In this document: positions 18,349-28,436 of the stretch, piece after piece
How positions within the stretch are numbered: the first letter of the stretch is position 1
How the letters are laid out: each line of letters begins with the position of its first letter
IMG/VR virus record: IMGVR_UViG_3300037155_000072
Span: 1 to 64,000 of that record
Direction: 5' to 3' (one strand)
Origin: a virus
DNA length: 64,000 nt
Translations under genes and position numbers: made by a program
Notes under the pieces: model-generated
What the model saw: the letters and a program-made list of their open reading frames with translations, nothing else
Database searches by the model: none
Told to the model about the DNA's origin: nothing

Positions 18349-18355
18349 GAATATG

Positions 18356-18751
18356 TCACACTCTTTGGTTCGCCAACGCTGCATTTTGGACAAGTTCGTC
18401 TGCGTCCTCCGTGTCCTGACCTTCGCCAAGGAAGTGGCAGCGCAGGAAAAATTTAATTTCACACGGGGAGAATCCGGCATCATCCAGGGAACTCCAAAGC
18501 CAGCTATCATGTTGGCTCGAACCGGGCTGGCAACTATCAATCGCGGCGTGACTGCACCCCTCCATAATATTGAAAGCCAGGGTATGGCGGGCAGCCGCCT
18601 CATCTCCCTTTCGCTCCTGTTTAGCAAGCTGCGCCTGGGGGGAAGGACGCTTTTCAAACTCGGCCAAAACCCGGTCAATGCGCTTGTTCCGGCGATTGTA
18701 GCCCCAGACATAGCAGAATATTATGACGGCCCAAAATGCGGTTACATGCAT
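18356..18751 (-). CDS. Membrane-anchored protein on opposite strand (moron-like)
   Basis: 131 residues. An N-terminal membrane segment (about 4-19, TAFWAVIIFCYVWGY) is followed by a basic stop-transfer (NRRNKR) and a charged cytoplasmic tail. It lies opposite to the surrounding virion operon and has its own near-perfect promoter 6 bases before the start codon. That layout is typical of independently expressed accessory genes (morons), many of which alter host defence or superinfection; the function here is unknown. A + strand open frame over the same bases (18302-18757) is rejected because it lacks protein-like features and a signal. Confidence 0.7.
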   Translation of the reverse strand: MHVTAFWAVIIFCYVWGYNRRNKRIDRVLAEFEKRPSPQAQLAKQERKGDEAAARHTLAFNIMEGCSHAAIDSCQPGSSQHDSWLWSSLDDAGFSPCEIKFFLRCHFLGEGQDTEDADELVQNAALANQRV

Positions 18752-18757
18752 GCCTAA

Positions 18758-18786
18758 AAACTACCTGAGTTGCCGGAATATGTCAA
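18758..18786 (-). promoter_or_regulatory. Strong leaderless-type promoter of the moron-like gene
   Basis: Minus strand: TTGACA (18781-18786), exactly 17 bp, TAGTTT (18758-18763), 6 bases, ATG at 18751. A consensus -35, ideal spacing and a start codon where transcription should begin. Confidence 0.75.
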
Positions 18787-18817
18787 CCCCAATCTTACGA
18801 TTTCAGGAATCCTAATA

Positions 18818-21800
18818 ATGCCTAACGACGTTCCTAATGTGCCGATTTCGACGCCCCCAGCGCCCGCTCCGGACATTACCCAGGGCATGTTTTCTGCCGC
18901 CCAGCTCCAGGCACCCCTCCCCGAGACGCCCGCCCCCGCCGCGCCGGTAAAATATACCCCGACGGCCCAGGAACTCGCCTCGGCCGCTCCGGTTGCCCCG
19001 GCCGCGCCCGTGAAGTATTCTCCGACTGCCGCAGAGCTCTCCAGCGCCACTCCGGTTGCCCCGCCCAGCGCCCTCGAAGTGATGACGCCGGAGCAACTCG
19101 TTGCTGAGGCAAAAGCAAACCCCAAAAAATTTGACCCAATCTCCGCATTCCAGGCGTTGCCAGCCCAGAAGCAGACCGAGCTTTTCGATAAGGCCGCTGA
19201 GACATATTACCAGCTTCTACAGGCCGGGCACTTCACGCCAAGCCTGGTGGACATGCTTACGAACGTAGGAAAAGGAATTAAGGACCTTGCGTTGACTGGC
19301 GCGACTCTCGCAAATATCGGTTTGGGTGCTGCGGTATCAGCCGGAGCAGAACCGGACCCTTCCACTTTTCGCGGTGCTCTCTCTTTACAGACTCAACAGC
19401 AATCCGGAGAATTCCTGGCGGGCCAAAAGGTTGCGGCGCTCGGGATTGGGCAGATGCTCACCAAGGGAGCAGCTTGGGCTGCACGCGGGCTGCACCTTAC
19501 TAAGGGCCTTCAGGACTACACTCCGGAGGATAAGTGGAACGCTTTTGCGACGGAGCTTGCGACGCGAAACGGAATGGCCAACGTCGTGAAGCAGGGCATC
19601 AGCCCAGAAGCCGCTGCGAACCTCGCGAAACAAGGATACCCACTTCGCCCGGAAAAAGTGGAAGAAGCCGCCTCCGGCTCGCCCTTTGCCTGGGAATTTG
19701 CGGGAAAGCTTTTCGGTGGTGCTACCGGAATGGTCGCGGACTCCGCCACTCCCCTACTCGCGACGCTCGCGGGAGATACATCTGAAGCGGGCCTTGCGAG
19801 TGCCCGGGCGGCAATTCATTCTATTCCCTCGATTGCGTCCGAAGCCTCGACAAAAGTCGTGGGCGGAGCACTCAAAGCTGCCGGGAAAGCGGGCGAATTT
19901 ACGGCAGAGAAAATCGAACCTCTCGTTACGCCCATCGCGAAAGTGGCGGGTATGGCAGGCGGTGCTTTTGCAGGTCATCACATCGGCGGACCCTGGACTA
20001 TTCCGTTGGGTATCGCGGAAGGTCTGGAAAAGGGCGGAAAGCTCGGGGAGAAAATTTCGACGGGCGTAGCGAAGGCGGGTGGGAAGCTGGCCGACCTAGC
20101 GGACATGGGAAAACAGATTGCAACCGGCGAAGGCGTGTCATCCAACACCGCGCAGTTCGTTAGAGACGTAGCACAGGCCGCACCGGGTGCCCTGGCGCAC
20201 GTAGGCGCAGGTGTGGCGATGGACGTAGGTCTCGGGGCAGCAACCACCGAAACACCCGGTGAACGCGCCAACATTACCCCGTTCGGGACAGTTCTCGGCG
20301 GTGTCGGTGCCGCGAAAGGCGTTGCGGGTCGGGCGATTAGCGGCCACATTATCGCGCCTCGGGCTTGGGGAAGTGAGGGAGTCCCACAACGTCCGGATAC
20401 CTTTACGCAGAATTTTCCCGCGCTCAACGCGGAGCATACAGACGCCATGGCGAATGCTCCTGTTGGAGTGCAGCAACGCTTCAACGCGGTTCAGAAGTTT
20501 GTGGACGGCGCTGCCCCGGGCACCCAGATAGTTTATGCGCCGAGGCCGGAAGTCGGACACGAGGACACGTTGCCCGCCGCGCTTCAGCAGTCGGGAATAA
20601 ACCCGAAATTCGCGGCCCGGGATGGCTTTTCAACCAAGGTGCAAGGCACCGATGGCAAAACCCACAATATTGTTGTAGTTCGTGATATGGAAGCCGCGCC
20701 ACACGAGGCTCGGCACGCGATGGACGACGTTATAGGAGCTGGAGCGACCGCCGATTTAAATGCCACCGCGAAGCAAGAATTCGCTGACAAGTGGGATGCG
20801 TTTAAACAAAGGTATGCGGACCGGCTCACGCCCACCGGACTTCCGACCTCAGACCCGAACGGGACAATCCTACGAGAGTCCGGATACGGAGACGCAGCCG
20901 CAAAAGAGAAAATTATCTCACAAGCGCGAGACGCGTTAGGCCCTAATGCTACCGAAGCGCAGGTGCATGCCGAAGCGGGGAAAGCAATTACCGACTTACG
21001 GGGGCAGGCGCAAGCTGCCGGACAGGAATTGTGGCAGCACGTGCTCACTCCTGACGAGCAGTCGAATCAGGTGGACCAATATGTAGGCAGCGAAGTCCGC
21101 GCGGAGCATCACGATGCTTGGTTCAAGGCCGGGCAGCCCGGCACGATGCGGGGCAAGATGGGAATGTTGGGCGGCCGCGTGTTATCGGCGCTCGGGATTA
21201 ACCCCGTCGAAGGCCGTTCCTCTACCTATGGCACGCCGCTCGAAGGCTCTCTCGTTTCCCAGGCACAAAAGACTGCGCCTAAAGGGGTGATGGCTCCCGA
21301 GGCACCTGCCCCGGAAGGCAGTGACGCCGCCCATCAGAAAGGTGTAGTGAACGCCCAGAAGGCCGCCGCCGAAGCCTCGGGGCAACCCGTCGCGGGAGCG
21401 GTCAAATCCCAAAAGGAAGTTCTCGGAATTGTGGCCGAAGCAATCGCGCGCAAGCAAGGCGTTAAGCTGACCAAGCTCTCCGCCCCCGAAGAGCCCGCCG
21501 CTTCTCTGACCTCCGACCGCGAGACCCGCAGGCAGATGATTGAGACATATCGCACGATGCCCGATGCGGCGAAAAAGCTTTGGGGCAAACTCTTTTTCCC
21601 GACTGATGTCCCGGTGCCGGGGCGCGGGGGGAATCTACAAATTTTCGGTTATAGCCCCGAAGTATTCGCCGCCAACGCGCACAAGACTGCCGAGGCAATG
21701 AACACCCTCGCCGACAAAGGCTCGAACCTTTCGCCCTACGAATTGGACCCGGCGACAAAATCATTCACGGAGTCAGGCTGGCGGGAGCTCTACGACGACG

Positions 21801-24800
21801 TTCAAAAATATGTTCAGAACCAAGCGGCCGGGCGAACCGGTTCGGGGACTCCTCTCTCAGTCCCGGCGGCAGTCACGGCTGCTGGTGGGCATGCGCCGCC
21901 GTTACGGGGAGAAGCTGCGCCGCTGACCCAGGACCGCGCGGATTTTATCAGCGCAATGTTTCACGCGAAACTGCCCGATACCGGGATTGCTCGCCAGGGG
22001 GCAATCAACATGCCTCTGAACAAGGCGGGGCAGTTGGTCAGTGCCGCCACAATTCCGGGCCGCGTTGCGCCGCCGGTTGAACCTCGTGGATCTTTTCGCG
22101 GAGCGGTAGCGGTTCGCCAAGGAGTCAAGGGCGAGCCGATTATGGAAGTAAACCCCTTCCGTAATAAATTCGAGTCCGCGTTGAAACAGGCGGGCGTCGA
22201 GAAGCCCTCCCTGATTGAGGCCAATCAACGTCTTAATCTCAAGGATTTGAAGGACGCGGAGCTCGCCCCAGAACAGGGAAAATTCGGCGCAAACTCACTC
22301 GCGTTGCAGGCCGGTTTTCAACCGCGACAACTCATCAATCCCGAAATCGAATCCCGATTGAAGGACAGCAAAGTCCGATTCGAGGACGGAACTCTCAAAC
22401 CCGTTTTCCACTCGACCGTTTTCCAATTTCCCACGAAGGAGATTAGGACCGAAGGATTTCAAGCGCACTTCGGAACCCCAGACCAAGCCGCTGCCCGGTC
22501 TATCGGACCTACAGGCAACCGCAACGCTTCGGCTCTGCAATCTGCCACAGGGGCTCGAACCATACCAGCGTTTCTCGACATGAAAAACCCACTACGAGTG
22601 GATGATGTTGGAAATTGGGCCAACGCGCAAGATGTCGCGACGGGGCTGGAGAAGGCGGGAGTGTCTCTACCAAAAGAATTGTCGAGCCGAATGATTAACG
22701 CGGCCGTCGAGACCGCGCAGGATAAGTTGCCCAGCACACAGAGCAATCAGGATGAGGAGGATTCCTGGGGCCAAGCGAATCAGGCGGTAAACTCTAGGCT
22801 GCAAAACCATCTCCGGGGGAAAGGTTACGACGGGATTGTTTACGCAAACCACTACGAGGACTCCGCCCCGAAGCTGAACTATGGCGGCCGTCAAGAAGAA
22901 CACACATACCGGGGTCAGGAGGAATACAACCCGAGTCTTTACCCGGATAGCTTCATCCCCTTTGACGCAAAGCAGATTCACAACGCCGTTGACACGAAAG
23001 TCCAGTATCAACCATCCGCGCCGAAGAACGCGCACGAGCTCACCGACTTCCTTGACAAGTCCAGCCCGGAGGAGTATAAAACGGCGGTGAACAGCTACAA
23101 AGGCAAATACGGCGGCGGCCAAACGGGCATGAGCTTCGACACTGGCGCACAGGTTTCCACGGCTGATGAACTCGCCAAGCTCCACACCGCACATCAGAAG
23201 TTCCAGCAGATGAGCCGGGACGCGATGGCGCACAAGGATTTCAATACCGCCATGGACATGGCTAGCCGCTCTCAGGCCGCCCGCGAAGCTTACGAAGCCG
23301 CAGAGAATGGCCCTTCGGCCGCGTTCATCCGGGACCACTACGACAAGAATTTTCAGGGCAGCCCATTGCATAAGGGGACCTCGCTGAATTCGGAGCATGT
23401 GAACTTCATGCCGAAGGGCGACCCGCGCGCGATTCGTGCAGCCGCAGTTCAGGACGCAGACAACGGTAAGATTTTCGAGGGGCCGATGCACTTCTACGCG
23501 CATAGCCAAATGATTGCGGCCGGATACAACCACAATGATTTGTTTCGGCACCCCCAGGGGTTCGTCACCAACACGCCGGGAGAATTCTTAGACCGTCAGC
23601 AGGCGTTTAAACGGGCAGAAGAGTTGAACCAACTCAAGGGGTATAAAGAGGGGGACCCGGACATCATGCACCCAACGGGAGGGTTAGCTGCCGACAATTT
23701 GGGCCTAGTTGCGGAACATACGCAGATGCAGCCTCCAAAAAAAGACAAAGAAATCGAGCTGACGCACTACTCGCACACCCCTGGTATCAAGATTCTAGAC
23801 CCCGCTTTTCACGGCACCGGTTTATCTGGGGATGAACGCGCGCGCCAGCGGGACTACCCGGAAATTTATCATCCTCGAACTTATTTCGGCACCAAGGACT
23901 ACAACAAGGAGCCGAACCTGGGGAACGAACAATACCGTGCGATGGTTCAATCCAAAAAGCTGTATCCGTTCCAGGAAGACCCCAAGGACTTATTCCCAGG
24001 TCCGCAGCAAGTGGAAGACGCTGGCTACGCCCCGATGGACAGCAAAGCGGCAAACACGCTCTATGAGCACAAAATATCGCAGGCCGGTTACGAGGGATAT
24101 ATCCACCGCGACTCCGCCGTCGCCGCGAAGTTCACGAAGACCCCGGTTGAACAAACCGGCGGCGCTAATTTTCAACCGCCAAAACTACCCGCTCCCGCCC
24201 CAGAAGAATTCGCGCACGAGGACACAATCGGCACCGCACTCGCGAAGCCGAATTGGGCAATCCTAACCGGCACTCAGGAAGCCCTGGGACCCGCAACCAA
24301 CGAAGCCAACGCTGCGAACAACGAGCGGCTCTACCGTGCGCTGGCCAAAGCGGGCCACACTCCGATTGAAGTCTCAGGTTCTTATAAAGGCGTAGACCAG
24401 GGACGCAATTTTTTGGTAACTGGGATGTCCCCCGAGGAGGCCCGCGATTGGGGCAAAGAATACAAACAGGATTCGGTGCTGACTCCGCACGGGTTACTCT
24501 ATTCGGACGGCAGCATTCAACCGCCGGACGCGTCCCTAACGAAAATCGGCAAGGCGGCCGAGAAGGAAGATTTTTACTCCAAAGTAGACAAAGGCCCCGC
24601 CTTTTCGATGGGATTCGACAAGCGGGAGATGCCAGCCGCAGGCGAGAGCATGCTCGGCGATTTAGGCGCATCGAAGACGCCACTGTCGAGCAAGCAAGTC
24701 GGGGACATGACAAAGAACCAGCTCGCGGCGCATTACCCCGAGTCTGTTATTCCAAAAGCCAAGGATGATGAGATTCATTCCGACATCGTAAACTCGCCCC

Positions 24801-25753
24801 TGGCAAAAGAAGCCGGTAGCCGAGAGAACGCAGTAAAAGTGTTCGGAAAAAAGCTTGCTGAAATGGGGCGCGCCCTGGAGAAGTCCAGCGGGTATCAATC
24901 CGGGCTGAAGTGGTATTCTGAATTCGTGCCGAAGCTGAAAAAGGTCTACGGAAAGCACGCGCAGATGATGGGGGAACTTCTTGCGGCCACGAGTCCAAAC
25001 AATAACCCAACGACGAATTTTGGATTTGCGAACGACGCAATGGAGGGGTTCATCTCGGGGCGGTTCGACAAACAGCTCAAGAAATTCAAAGAGGGCTGGA
25101 ACAAAGTTGAAGATGGGTCCTGGAAAAAATGGCTTGATAAAGAGCTAAAAGCTGGGAATGTCAATAATCCTCCGGAGACTCCCTCGGATGCTACCTTCCT
25201 GGACCACTGGATTACCAAGCACGACTTGAATCCCAGGCAGAGCAACGGCGCACTCTACTCGATGCACTCGGTCGCGGTGCTGAAAGTTTTGGCAAGGCAA
25301 TGGCTGGAGCAAACCCCGGGGCCGAAGACTCAAAACTTCGTAAAGAACTTATTGGGCACCGGCCATGAGGCTACAATCGACGTGTGGGCGGACCGGACAA
25401 TGCGCCGACTCGGCTACGCGGACCACCAAGCGCGGTGGAGAATTCTGCCAAAGAACGGCACCGGAGTTTCGGATGCGGACTTCGCGTTTTCGCAAGAAGC
25501 GTTTCGGCATGCGGCCGACGAGTTGGGCGTGAAGCCTGACGCGTTGCAAGGCGGACTGTGGTTCGCTGAAAAACAGAAGTGGGCTGACGAGGGTTGGGGC
25601 CGACTGGATTTGGGCGATTATCGAAAAGAGCTCGCCAAGGTGGAGATGTTGAACGCCGGAATTACCCAACGGCTAGCGATTCAAAAAGCCAAAGCAAAAG
25701 CGGTGCAAATGGAGCAACCCGATTTGATGTCCCTAGTCACCCCACGACCATGA
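18818..25753 (+). CDS. Giant polyvalent virion protein with ART-like and zincin-like domains
   Basis: About 2,311 residues from the ATG at 18818 (an in-frame TTG at 18770 overlaps the neighbouring promoter). N-terminal Pro/Ala repeats with two PVKYxPTA units are followed by glycine-rich hydrophobic stretches near residues 310-460 that could be membrane-active. HEARH at about 629-633 is a zincin-type HExxH motif. Two regions look like ADP-ribosyltransferase-type polyvalent domains: one beginning KPVFHSTVFQFPTKE (about 1190) and one beginning LTHYSHTPGIKILDP (about 1648) and ending in GYEGYIHRDSAVAAKF. The C-terminal 350 residues resemble large-polyvalent-protein-associated regions (HEATIDVWADRTMRRLGYA). 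Probably ejected into the host with the DNA. All domain calls come from motif reading. Confidence 0.65.
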   Translation: MPNDVPNVPISTPPAPAPDITQGMFSAAQLQAPLPETPAPAAPVKYTPTAQELASAAPVAPAAPVKYSPTAAELSSATPVAPPSALEVMTPEQLVAEAKANPKKFDPISAFQALPAQKQTELFDKAAETYYQLLQAGHFTPSLVDMLTNVGKGIKDLALTGATLANIGLGAAVSAGAEPDPSTFRGALSLQTQQQSGEFLAGQKVAALGIGQMLTKGAAWAARGLHLTKGLQDYTPEDKWNAFATELATRNGMANVVKQGISPEAAANLAKQGYPLRPEKVEEAASGSPFAWEFAGKLFGGATGMVADSATPLLATLAGDTSEAGLASARAAIHSIPSIASEASTKVVGGALKAAGKAGEFTAEKIEPLVTPIAKVAGMAGGAFAGHHIGGPWTIPLGIAEGLEKGGKLGEKISTGVAKAGGKLADLADMGKQIATGEGVSSNTAQFVRDVAQAAPGALAHVGAGVAMDVGLGAATTETPGERANITPFGTVLGGVGAAKGVAGRAISGHIIAPRAWGSEGVPQRPDTFTQNFPALNAEHTDAMANAPVGVQQRFNAVQKFVDGAAPGTQIVYAPRPEVGHEDTLPAALQQSGINPKFAARDGFSTKVQGTDGKTHNIVVVRDMEAAPHEARHAMDDVIGAGATADLNATAKQEFADKWDAFKQRYADRLTPTGLPTSDPNGTILRESGYGDAAAKEKIISQARDALGPNATEAQVHAEAGKAITDLRGQAQAAGQELWQHVLTPDEQSNQVDQYVGSEVRAEHHDAWFKAGQPGTMRGKMGMLGGRVLSALGINPVEGRSSTYGTPLEGSLVSQAQKTAPKGVMAPEAPAPEGSDAAHQKGVVNAQKAAAEASGQPVAGAVKSQKEVLGIVAEAIARKQGVKLTKLSAPEEPAASLTSDRETRRQMIETYRTMPDAAKKLWGKLFFPTDVPVPGRGGNLQIFGYSPEVFAANAHKTAEAMNTLADKGSNLSPYELDPATKSFTESGWRELYDDVQKYVQNQAAGRTGSGTPLSVPAAVTAAGGHAPPLRGEAAPLTQDRADFISAMFHAKLPDTGIARQGAINMPLNKAGQLVSAATIPGRVAPPVEPRGSFRGAVAVRQGVKGEPIMEVNPFRNKFESALKQAGVEKPSLIEANQRLNLKDLKDAELAPEQGKFGANSLALQAGFQPRQLINPEIESRLKDSKVRFEDGTLKPVFHSTVFQFPTKEIRTEGFQAHFGTPDQAAARSIGPTGNRNASALQSATGARTIPAFLDMKNPLRVDDVGNWANAQDVATGLEKAGVSLPKELSSRMINAAVETAQDKLPSTQSNQDEEDSWGQANQAVNSRLQNHLRGKGYDGIVYANHYEDSAPKLNYGGRQEEHTYRGQEEYNPSLYPDSFIPFDAKQIHNAVDTKVQYQPSAPKNAHELTDFLDKSSPEEYKTAVNSYKGKYGGGQTGMSFDTGAQVSTADELAKLHTAHQKFQQMSRDAMAHKDFNTAMDMASRSQAAREAYEAAENGPSAAFIRDHYDKNFQGSPLHKGTSLNSEHVNFMPKGDPRAIRAAAVQDADNGKIFEGPMHFYAHSQMIAAGYNHNDLFRHPQGFVTNTPGEFLDRQQAFKRAEELNQLKGYKEGDPDIMHPTGGLAADNLGLVAEHTQMQPPKKDKEIELTHYSHTPGIKILDPAFHGTGLSGDERARQRDYPEIYHPRTYFGTKDYNKEPNLGNEQYRAMVQSKKLYPFQEDPKDLFPGPQQVEDAGYAPMDSKAANTLYEHKISQAGYEGYIHRDSAVAAKFTKTPVEQTGGANFQPPKLPAPAPEEFAHEDTIGTALAKPNWAILTGTQEALGPATNEANAANNERLYRALAKAGHTPIEVSGSYKGVDQGRNFLVTGMSPEEARDWGKEYKQDSVLTPHGLLYSDGSIQPPDASLTKIGKAAEKEDFYSKVDKGPAFSMGFDKREMPAAGESMLGDLGASKTPLSSKQVGDMTKNQLAAHYPESVIPKAKDDEIHSDIVNSPLAKEAGSRENAVKVFGKKLAEMGRALEKSSGYQSGLKWYSEFVPKLKKVYGKHAQMMGELLAATSPNNNPTTNFGFANDAMEGFISGRFDKQLKKFKEGWNKVEDGSWKKWLDKELKAGNVNNPPETPSDATFLDHWITKHDLNPRQSNGALYSMHSVAVLKVLARQWLEQTPGPKTQNFVKNLLGTGHEATIDVWADRTMRRLGYADHQARWRILPKNGTGVSDADFAFSQEAFRHAADELGVKPDALQGGLWFAEKQKWADEGWGRLDLGDYRKELAKVEMLNAGITQRLAIQKAKAKAVQMEQPDLMSLVTPRP

Positions 25754-25932
25754 AAACAAAATCAGCTCCACTAGGCTACGACGAAGCCGCCCAACATGCC
25801 GCTAGGACGGCTGCCGCCCCTGGCGACTCCCGCTGGGATACGTTGTGGGCGGAAGTCCACAAGCTCCAGGACACCCGGCAAGCCCGGGATGCCGACTTGG
25901 TATCCAAGCGACCAACCCGAGACGACGCGTAA
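25750..25932 (+). CDS. Small hypothetical protein
   Basis: 60 residues, ATG overlapping the giant gene's stop as ATGA. Alpha-helical and charged (DEAAQHAARTAAAP, LWAEVHKLQDTRQARD). The coupling and lack of gap support a real gene; function unknown. Confidence 0.55.
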   Translation: MKTKSAPLGYDEAAQHAARTAAAPGDSRWDTLWAEVHKLQDTRQARDADLVSKRPTRDDA

Positions 25933-25946
25933 CTACTTACCAGAAT

Positions 25947-26618
25947 ATGCCAAACCTCGTTTCTGCCGCCGCCCCTCAAGCCCCCGACGTTACCCCGCAA
26001 GCTCCAGCGCCCGCACCTGATGCCGATGCTGCCGCTCCTGCTCCCGCTGCGCCCTCCCTGCCGCCCTCGCTGACAAAGATACCAGCGATTCAGGGACTCA
26101 TGGCCGGTGCGCCCGTTGCCTTTTCGGCCAGGATTTCCGAATTTAAAGATACCCCCGTGGGTAAGGACATCATTAAGCACGCCGAAACATTGAAGGCGGC
26201 CGGGTTTGGATTCTACCGCAGTGTGCAGGGAGATTTGGCCGTCCTCTATAACCGCTTTCATGTGCATGGCAGTGATTTGCAACAAGCCGACAAGGCCGGA
26301 AAGCTCCAAGTCCTCGCGCCGCCATTTGAGCAGGTTGACCACGCTTTGAGTAAAATGGGCGGAAAGCACATGCTCGGGAAGACCGTTCCCCAAGGATTTG
26401 CGGCTCCAAGCCCCCAGGCGGCCCCCCAGGCGGGCGCTCAAGACGCCGGACCTCAGCCACCAGCCCAGGCGACTACGAACGCAGGTGGGGCCAGCGCCGC
26501 GCTCCAGAAGCGCCTTATGGCAGCTCGTCTCTCGAATATGGCTCCGGGTGCCCCTACCTCCGGACCGGCTCCCGGCGGCGGCCGGTTACTCCAGTCGATT
26601 CTTAAGCCCGTAATTTGA
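25947..26618 (+). CDS. Ala/Pro-rich virion protein, last gene of the late operon
   Basis: About 223 residues from the ATG at 25947, 11 bases after a GTAACTAC motif. Pro/Ala-rich ends flank a compact middle (about 45-150) with the segment GFGFYRSVQGDLAVLYNRFHVHG. No family recognised. Its last 33 bases overlap the end of the convergent helicase gene, so the two operons meet tail to tail with no intergenic terminator. Confidence 0.55.
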   Translation: MPNLVSAAAPQAPDVTPQAPAPAPDADAAAPAPAAPSLPPSLTKIPAIQGLMAGAPVAFSARISEFKDTPVGKDIIKHAETLKAAGFGFYRSVQGDLAVLYNRFHVHGSDLQQADKAGKLQVLAPPFEQVDHALSKMGGKHMLGKTVPQGFAAPSPQAAPQAGAQDAGPQPPAQATTNAGGASAALQKRLMAARLSNMAPGAPTSGPAPGGGRLLQSILKPVI

Positions 26619-28340
26619 CCCTTTTGAGAGATTCTCCTCGACGTAGGTCAACCGTTTTTTTGCTCGGGTTGCCGCAACGTAAGATAAATTTTCCTCTTCA
26701 CCCCCGCGCTCGGGACGGAAGGTTCGGGCAATAAGGAAAACTCTATCTGCCTCCAGGCCCTTGAATTTATGGACAGAGCTCAGTATAACGCACGGACGTT
26801 GAAAGCCTTCCTTGTCCACGAAAATGTCCGCGATGCAAACAAAAATCGACTCGACATTCACGCAGCCCTCGGCCAGCGCGGTCAAACAACCTACTTGGTC
26901 CTGAATCATTTCGATTTTCGATTCTGCGTGCGGACCGGCCACTACTCGGGCGGTGAGGCGTTTGCCCCAGGCGTGCGCGCGCTCAATGAAATGCGGCACG
27001 GACTTAGCCTTGAGCTTCTTGGCGATACCGGCGAGCTGAGCGCCCACGTCCCGGCCCCGGATGCGCGCCGGGGTGCCCTTACGGAGGAGTGCGAGGCAAA
27101 CCGGCATCAGCGGAGCGTTTGAGCGGCTAAGCACCGCGTCGCCCACCTGGAGAGCGTCTACGAGGGCAGCCCCGCCGATATGCAGCAACTCCCCCTTCGG
27201 GGCGTCCGGGGCGGCCTTGTAATCCGGCACCCACTGCGCGGCGTGCTCCACGACCACCTGAGGGCACCGGCGAGTCACTGTCAGCCCGAGCTCGACCGCG
27301 TTCAACTTGACTTTCATCAGGTCCAGGCCATTCTGCGCGGCACCCCGGAAGGCGTAAATCGCCTGCCGGTCGTCTCCTACGACCGCAATCCGGCCGCCCA
27401 CCCTCACCGAGCGTTGCGCCATTATCAACTGGGGCAGGCTCATATCCTGAGCCTCGTCCACAACCACTAAATCGTAGCACGGGGTCACCCAGTTCATTAC
27501 CACGGGCAGCCAGACCATATCGTTGCCACTAACGCGATGCTGGGGGTCGCGCACCATTGCCGCCCTCATGGCGCGAATCGCAATCTCCGCCAGGGCGTTG
27601 GCAGAAAAATCTTCACTCTCAACCTGGACGTTTCGGGCGTCAGCAAGGTCCAGCATTTCAGCGAGAGTCGGGACGGTCGCGAAGCAGTTTTTCGCAAACC
27701 CGACCAGCTTGACCACGGCCGCCAGGACATCCACCGGAGTATTGCGAGGGGCGGAAGCGACCGCGCGGTCCATTTCCACGTCCCCGGCCTTGTCGAACTT
27801 AGAGCCGGACCAAACGGAATTGATGCAGCGCAGGCCCCGGGAGTGCAAAGTCATCACATCGACATTGGGGTCGGCGATTTTGGCTTCCGCTTCAAGCTTA
27901 TTCTCGGTGCCGAAAACGAAATACGCCTTGAGTTTCTCGGGCGCGCGAGAAATTGCATAGACGATGGTGAATGTCTTGCCAGTGCCAGCCCGCGCGCGAA
28001 CCACGAGGTTGCGCCCGAACTGGCCGGTTGCGAACCACTCCACAATCAAAAGCTGCTCAGCAGAGAGGATGACGCCCTCGGGAAGCGGGGGCGGCACGAA
28101 GGAGGAGACCGGGGCAGCCGGGGCGGTATAGGTGGTGTAGAACACGTGCCACTGGCCGCCGAACGGCCGGACTCGAATTCCGGCGGCCTTCAGGGCTTCC
28201 TTGTCAGTCTTCCACTCGGCCCAGAACAGCGGGCACCGGCCTACAGCCCGGCGGACGAAGAAGCCATTTTCCATTACGGCTTCAGACCACTCAGCGAGAG
28301 ATTCGATATTCACGCTCTTAACACGAGACGTAAAACCCAT
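26586..28340 (-). CDS. UvrD/Rep-type superfamily 1 DNA helicase
   Basis: About 584 residues from the ATG at 28340; an upstream in-frame ATG at 28397 would add 19 residues. Walker A ARAGTGKT, motif II VVVDEAQDM, motif III VGDDRQAIYAFRGA, and late motifs VHKFKGLEADRVFL and LSYVAATRAKKRLTYV place it in superfamily 1A, 3'-5' helicases that unwind DNA with ATP. The family's full-length members are longer, so this is a compact version; an N-terminal extension (1-90) precedes the motor. Last gene of the replication operon as transcribed. Confidence 0.9.
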   Translation of the reverse strand: MGFTSRVKSVNIESLAEWSEAVMENGFFVRRAVGRCPLFWAEWKTDKEALKAAGIRVRPFGGQWHVFYTTYTAPAAPVSSFVPPPLPEGVILSAEQLLIVEWFATGQFGRNLVVRARAGTGKTFTIVYAISRAPEKLKAYFVFGTENKLEAEAKIADPNVDVMTLHSRGLRCINSVWSGSKFDKAGDVEMDRAVASAPRNTPVDVLAAVVKLVGFAKNCFATVPTLAEMLDLADARNVQVESEDFSANALAEIAIRAMRAAMVRDPQHRVSGNDMVWLPVVMNWVTPCYDLVVVDEAQDMSLPQLIMAQRSVRVGGRIAVVGDDRQAIYAFRGAAQNGLDLMKVKLNAVELGLTVTRRCPQVVVEHAAQWVPDYKAAPDAPKGELLHIGGAALVDALQVGDAVLSRSNAPLMPVCLALLRKGTPARIRGRDVGAQLAGIAKKLKAKSVPHFIERAHAWGKRLTARVVAGPHAESKIEMIQDQVGCLTALAEGCVNVESIFVCIADIFVDKEGFQRPCVILSSVHKFKGLEADRVFLIARTFRPERGGEEENLSYVAATRAKKRLTYVEENLSKGSNYGLKNRLE

Positions 28341-28436
28341 CCCCCGTATCGTGTTTCGACCAGGGGTGGATGAGTAGGGACGAATCCTCGGAATCAAGTC
28401 GGACCCTCTCCCCAGACGGCAGCATCAGATTAACAA

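Noticed and set aside
22667-23551. 294-codon minus-strand frame inside the giant virion gene
   Set aside because: Shadow of the long + strand gene; valine/arginine-rich composition typical of antisense, no signals.
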